Assembly: GCA_964492425.1 (NCBI GenBank)
Contig: CAZBKB010000025.1
Location: 1 to 13,759, forward strand
Direction: 5' to 3'
Length of the DNA: 13,759 nt
Origin: LBZV01 sp000993855
Lineage (GTDB): Bacteria; Patescibacteriota; Microgenomatia; Curtissbacterales; GWA2-41-24
In this document: piece after piece, positions 13,677-13,759 of the stretch
How the letters are laid out: each line of letters starts with the position of its first letter
Numbering within the stretch: position 1 is the stretch's first letter
The notes under the pieces: generated by a model
Seen by the model: the letters and a program-made list of their open reading frames with translations, nothing else
Told to the model about the DNA's origin: nothing
The model's database searches: none
Translations under genes and position numbers: made by a program

Positions 13677-13705
13677 ATTATACTCCTGCTACCAAATAAT
13701 GAAAG
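13677..13705 (-). promoter_or_regulatory. Promoter of the 152/156-aa operon
   Basis: On the minus strand TATAAT (13682-13677, perfect) is preceded after 17 bp by CTTTCA (13705-13700), a weak -35. The -10 ends 22 nt before the ATG, giving a leader of about 16 nt with a weak GGGG near the start codon. Confidence 0.5.
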
Positions 13706-13759
13706 CTACATTCTAGTTTGAATCCGAACACCTAGCTCGCTTTCAAGTATCTCTTGTGG
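13706..13759 (-). CDS. Possible C-terminal fragment of another gene
   Basis: Reading from the right edge on the minus strand gives 17 residues, PQEILESELGVRIQTRM, then TAG at 13708-13706. The composition is protein-like and the frame ends just before the next promoter, as expected for the tail of an upstream gene. At this length it could be chance. Confidence 0.4.
   Translation of the reverse strand, partial: PQEILESELGVRIQTRM

Overview
The window is AT-rich (by eye well under 45% GC), uses TGA as a stop codon, and is packed tightly: tail-to-tail genes overlap by 7-13 bp or sit 3 bp apart, and most intergenic gaps are under 150 bp. It holds several small membrane proteins, single-TM surface proteins of no known family, no biosynthetic genes, and an RND pump and adaptor with no TolC-like partner in view. 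This fits a small-genome bacterium of the Candidate Phyla Radiation (Patescibacteria) type. That placement is inferred from style and content; no ribosomal marker is present.

Layout. Positions 1-303 hold two minus-strand membrane-protein genes, the first cut by the window edge. A divergent promoter region (304-440) leads on the plus strand to a 57-aa two-TM protein and a ZIP metal transporter (656-1390). The transporter overlaps tail-to-tail with a 3-methyladenine DNA glycosylase (1378-1914, minus). A divergent gap leads to an isoprenylcysteine-methyltransferase-like membrane protein (1993-2424), which overlaps tail-to-tail with a 363-aa single-TM protein (2418-3509, minus). A second divergent promoter pair drives that protein and an ABC exporter half-molecule (3590-5356, plus). 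Next come a small TM-anchored protein with a peritrophin-like C-terminus (5458-5874, minus), an orphan promoter-terminator pair that may make a ~55-nt RNA (about 5957-6010, plus), a membrane-anchored PQQ-type sugar dehydrogenase (6084-7226, minus) and an acidic coiled-coil protein (7290-7823, minus). A third divergent promoter pair starts a two-gene efflux operon, an HlyD/MacA-like adaptor (7915-9396) and an AcrB-type RND pump (9406-12729). Two coupled soluble proteins of unknown function (12733-13654, minus) and a fragment of another gene close the window.

The most informative result is about expression signals. Several genes have a good sigma-70-like promoter whose -10 box ends only 6-9 nt before the start codon, so the transcript would begin at or within a few bases of the start and carry no Shine-Dalgarno site. 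This moves two start codons: the adaptor to the ATG at 7915, behind a perfect TTGACA-17-TATAAT, and the ABC exporter to the ATG at 3590, because the upstream TTG candidate is itself part of the -35 box. Only the downstream gene of the last operon has a clear Shine-Dalgarno site.

Functionally, the window is dominated by cell-envelope traffic: metal uptake, ABC export and RND export, plus surface-anchored proteins. I see no CRISPR array, insertion sequence, rRNA or tRNA gene. The candidates for unusual biology are the efflux pair (very long adaptor hairpin, extra TM pair in the pump, altered proton-relay residue), the peritrophin-like protein with an ambiguous 3' end, and the orphan short transcript.
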